A stretch of 24,136 nt of DNA from an uncultured Bacteroidales bacterium (lineage in GTDB: Bacteria > Bacteroidota > Bacteroidia > Bacteroidales > UBA932), in contig CALCEJ010000091.1 in assembly GCA_937900465.1 (NCBI GenBank), positions 1 through 24,136 on the forward strand, read 5' to 3'. The position numbers and the translations under genes were made by a program. Position 1 is the stretch's first letter, and each line of letters opens with the position of its first letter. The notes beneath the pieces are model-generated. The model was not told where the DNA came from, did no database searches, and saw nothing but the letters and a program-made list of their open reading frames with translations. Positions 23,862 through 24,136 of this stretch are shown here, in pieces.

Positions 23862-23889
23862 TCCGTTTAAAGGCAAGAATAATAAAAGA

Positions 23890-24007
23890 TTATTTCGGTT
23901 CCAGATAGAGTTTTGCTACAGGGATACCAAGATCTTCACAAATCTTATGGACTGTCAGGCCAGAGACCCCAGGAAACTCGACTTCGCGTTCCCTCATCAT
24001 CAGCTTA
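23890..24007 (-). CDS. C-terminal fragment of an unknown protein, possibly HTH-like
   Basis: The minus frame from the hairpin to the stop at 23890 reads KLMMRER, then GLTVHKICEDLGIPVAKLYL and EPK. It has natural codon use and a helix-turn-helix-like spacing (ICEDLGIPVAKLY). The part of the same open frame right of the hairpin (24015-24132) is His/Gln-rich and looks like antisense translation, so I do not trust it. No family is recognised. The true upstream part of the gene may be missing owing to the inverted repeat. Confidence 0.3.
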
Positions 24008-24037
24008 ACGTCGCTAAGCTGATGATGAGGGAACGCG
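23985..24037. repeat. Perfect 23-bp inverted repeat near the right end
   Basis: Arms at 23985-24007 and 24015-24037 are exact reverse complements, with a 7-nt spacer (ACGTCGC). There is no T-run on either strand. Each arm, read outward, encodes KLMMRER in a frame that continues into a different possible peptide. It may be a fold-back join or a genuine hairpin. Confidence 0.85.
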
Positions 24038-24136
24038 GGATGGATTATTCCATGTCGAACTTCAAGTTGCTGATGACCAACACGTTCCTGACGAAACGAA
24101 TTTTTGACGTGTCCCGATACCGACCGAACCAAACTT
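24015..24136 (+). other. Possible coding fragment running off the right edge
   Basis: The plus frame through the right arm reads AKLMMRERGMDYSMSNFKLL and then MTNTFLTKRIFDVSRYRPNQ without a stop to the window end. Codon choice is plausible for the right-hand genome, but the minus strand also has an open frame. I cannot identify a family or a start. Confidence 0.2.

Noticed and set aside
23747..23880. tRNA-His as an integration site for a mobile element
   Set aside because: No integrase and no second copy of the tRNA 3' end are visible in the 250 nt that follow, so there is no support within the window.

Overview
The window looks like Bacteroidales DNA throughout, probably two different genomes joined in one contig. 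Bacteroidota signs are a SusC/SusD pair, many Sec lipoproteins, TAnnTTTG promoter boxes, and the order atpD-atpC-atpB. Up to about 19.69 kb the DNA is GC-rich with tightly packed genes, as in uncultured gut or rumen Bacteroidales. After that point, gene neighbourhood, codon choice and AT-rich spacers look Prevotella-like. At the change point two genes break off together: plus-strand atpB (from 19435) loses its membrane part, and a minus-strand carboxypeptidase-regulatory-like gene (from 20047) loses its C-terminus. This is most simply a chimeric assembly, although a real rearrangement is possible.

Region 1 (1-13.6 kb) is a polysaccharide-utilisation-type locus. A minus-strand FAD oxidoreductase lipoprotein and the first codons of a further minus-strand gene diverge from a tight seven-gene plus-strand operon. 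The operon encodes SusC, SusD, a small lipoprotein, a DUF4623-like lipoprotein, a GHL10 family-10-like glycosyl hydrolase, an FN3 plus phosphodiester glycosidase (NAGPA/DUF2233) lipoprotein, and a second FAD oxidoreductase lipoprotein. Gene gaps are 6 nt or less, or overlaps of 1-4 nt. Acidic or Gly/Asn/Pro-rich linkers after the lipid cysteine suggest surface display of the binding and hydrolysis proteins. The flavoenzymes have no linker and may act in the periplasm. The gene set suggests uptake and trimming of a glycan carrying sugar-1-phosphodiesters, perhaps a cell-wall or capsule polymer; this is inference. A strong bidirectional terminator closes the operon.

Region 2 (13.6-17.6 kb) is a minus-strand housekeeping/transport operon: an MFS organophosphate-type transporter, the ribosome-maturation GTPase RsgA, and a MATE exporter. 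The MATE gene carries three unusual in-frame insertions: a 12-bp coding minisatellite, a 123-bp cloverleaf-like inverted-repeat element, and a palindrome within a 102-bp-period direct repeat at the N-terminus. A diverged partial copy of the last lies in rsgA. Together they resemble in-frame palindromic elements such as the Rickettsia palindromic elements, and they are the most novel-looking signal here.

Region 3 (17.6-19.7 kb) is the start of the F1Fo ATP synthase operon (atpD, atpC, truncated atpB), driven from a divergent promoter shared with the MFS gene.

Region 4 (19.7-24.1 kb, the second genome) holds the truncated minus-strand gene, a roughly 600-nt AT-rich spacer with a large inverted repeat, and then a four-gene operon: a sigma-54-interacting regulator, LptE, a TPR-like protein and SecG. 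A hairpin-overlapped promoter, tRNA-His(GUG), an attenuator-like terminator and an unresolved right end follow. A perfect 23-bp inverted repeat in the right end joins two possible coding fragments.
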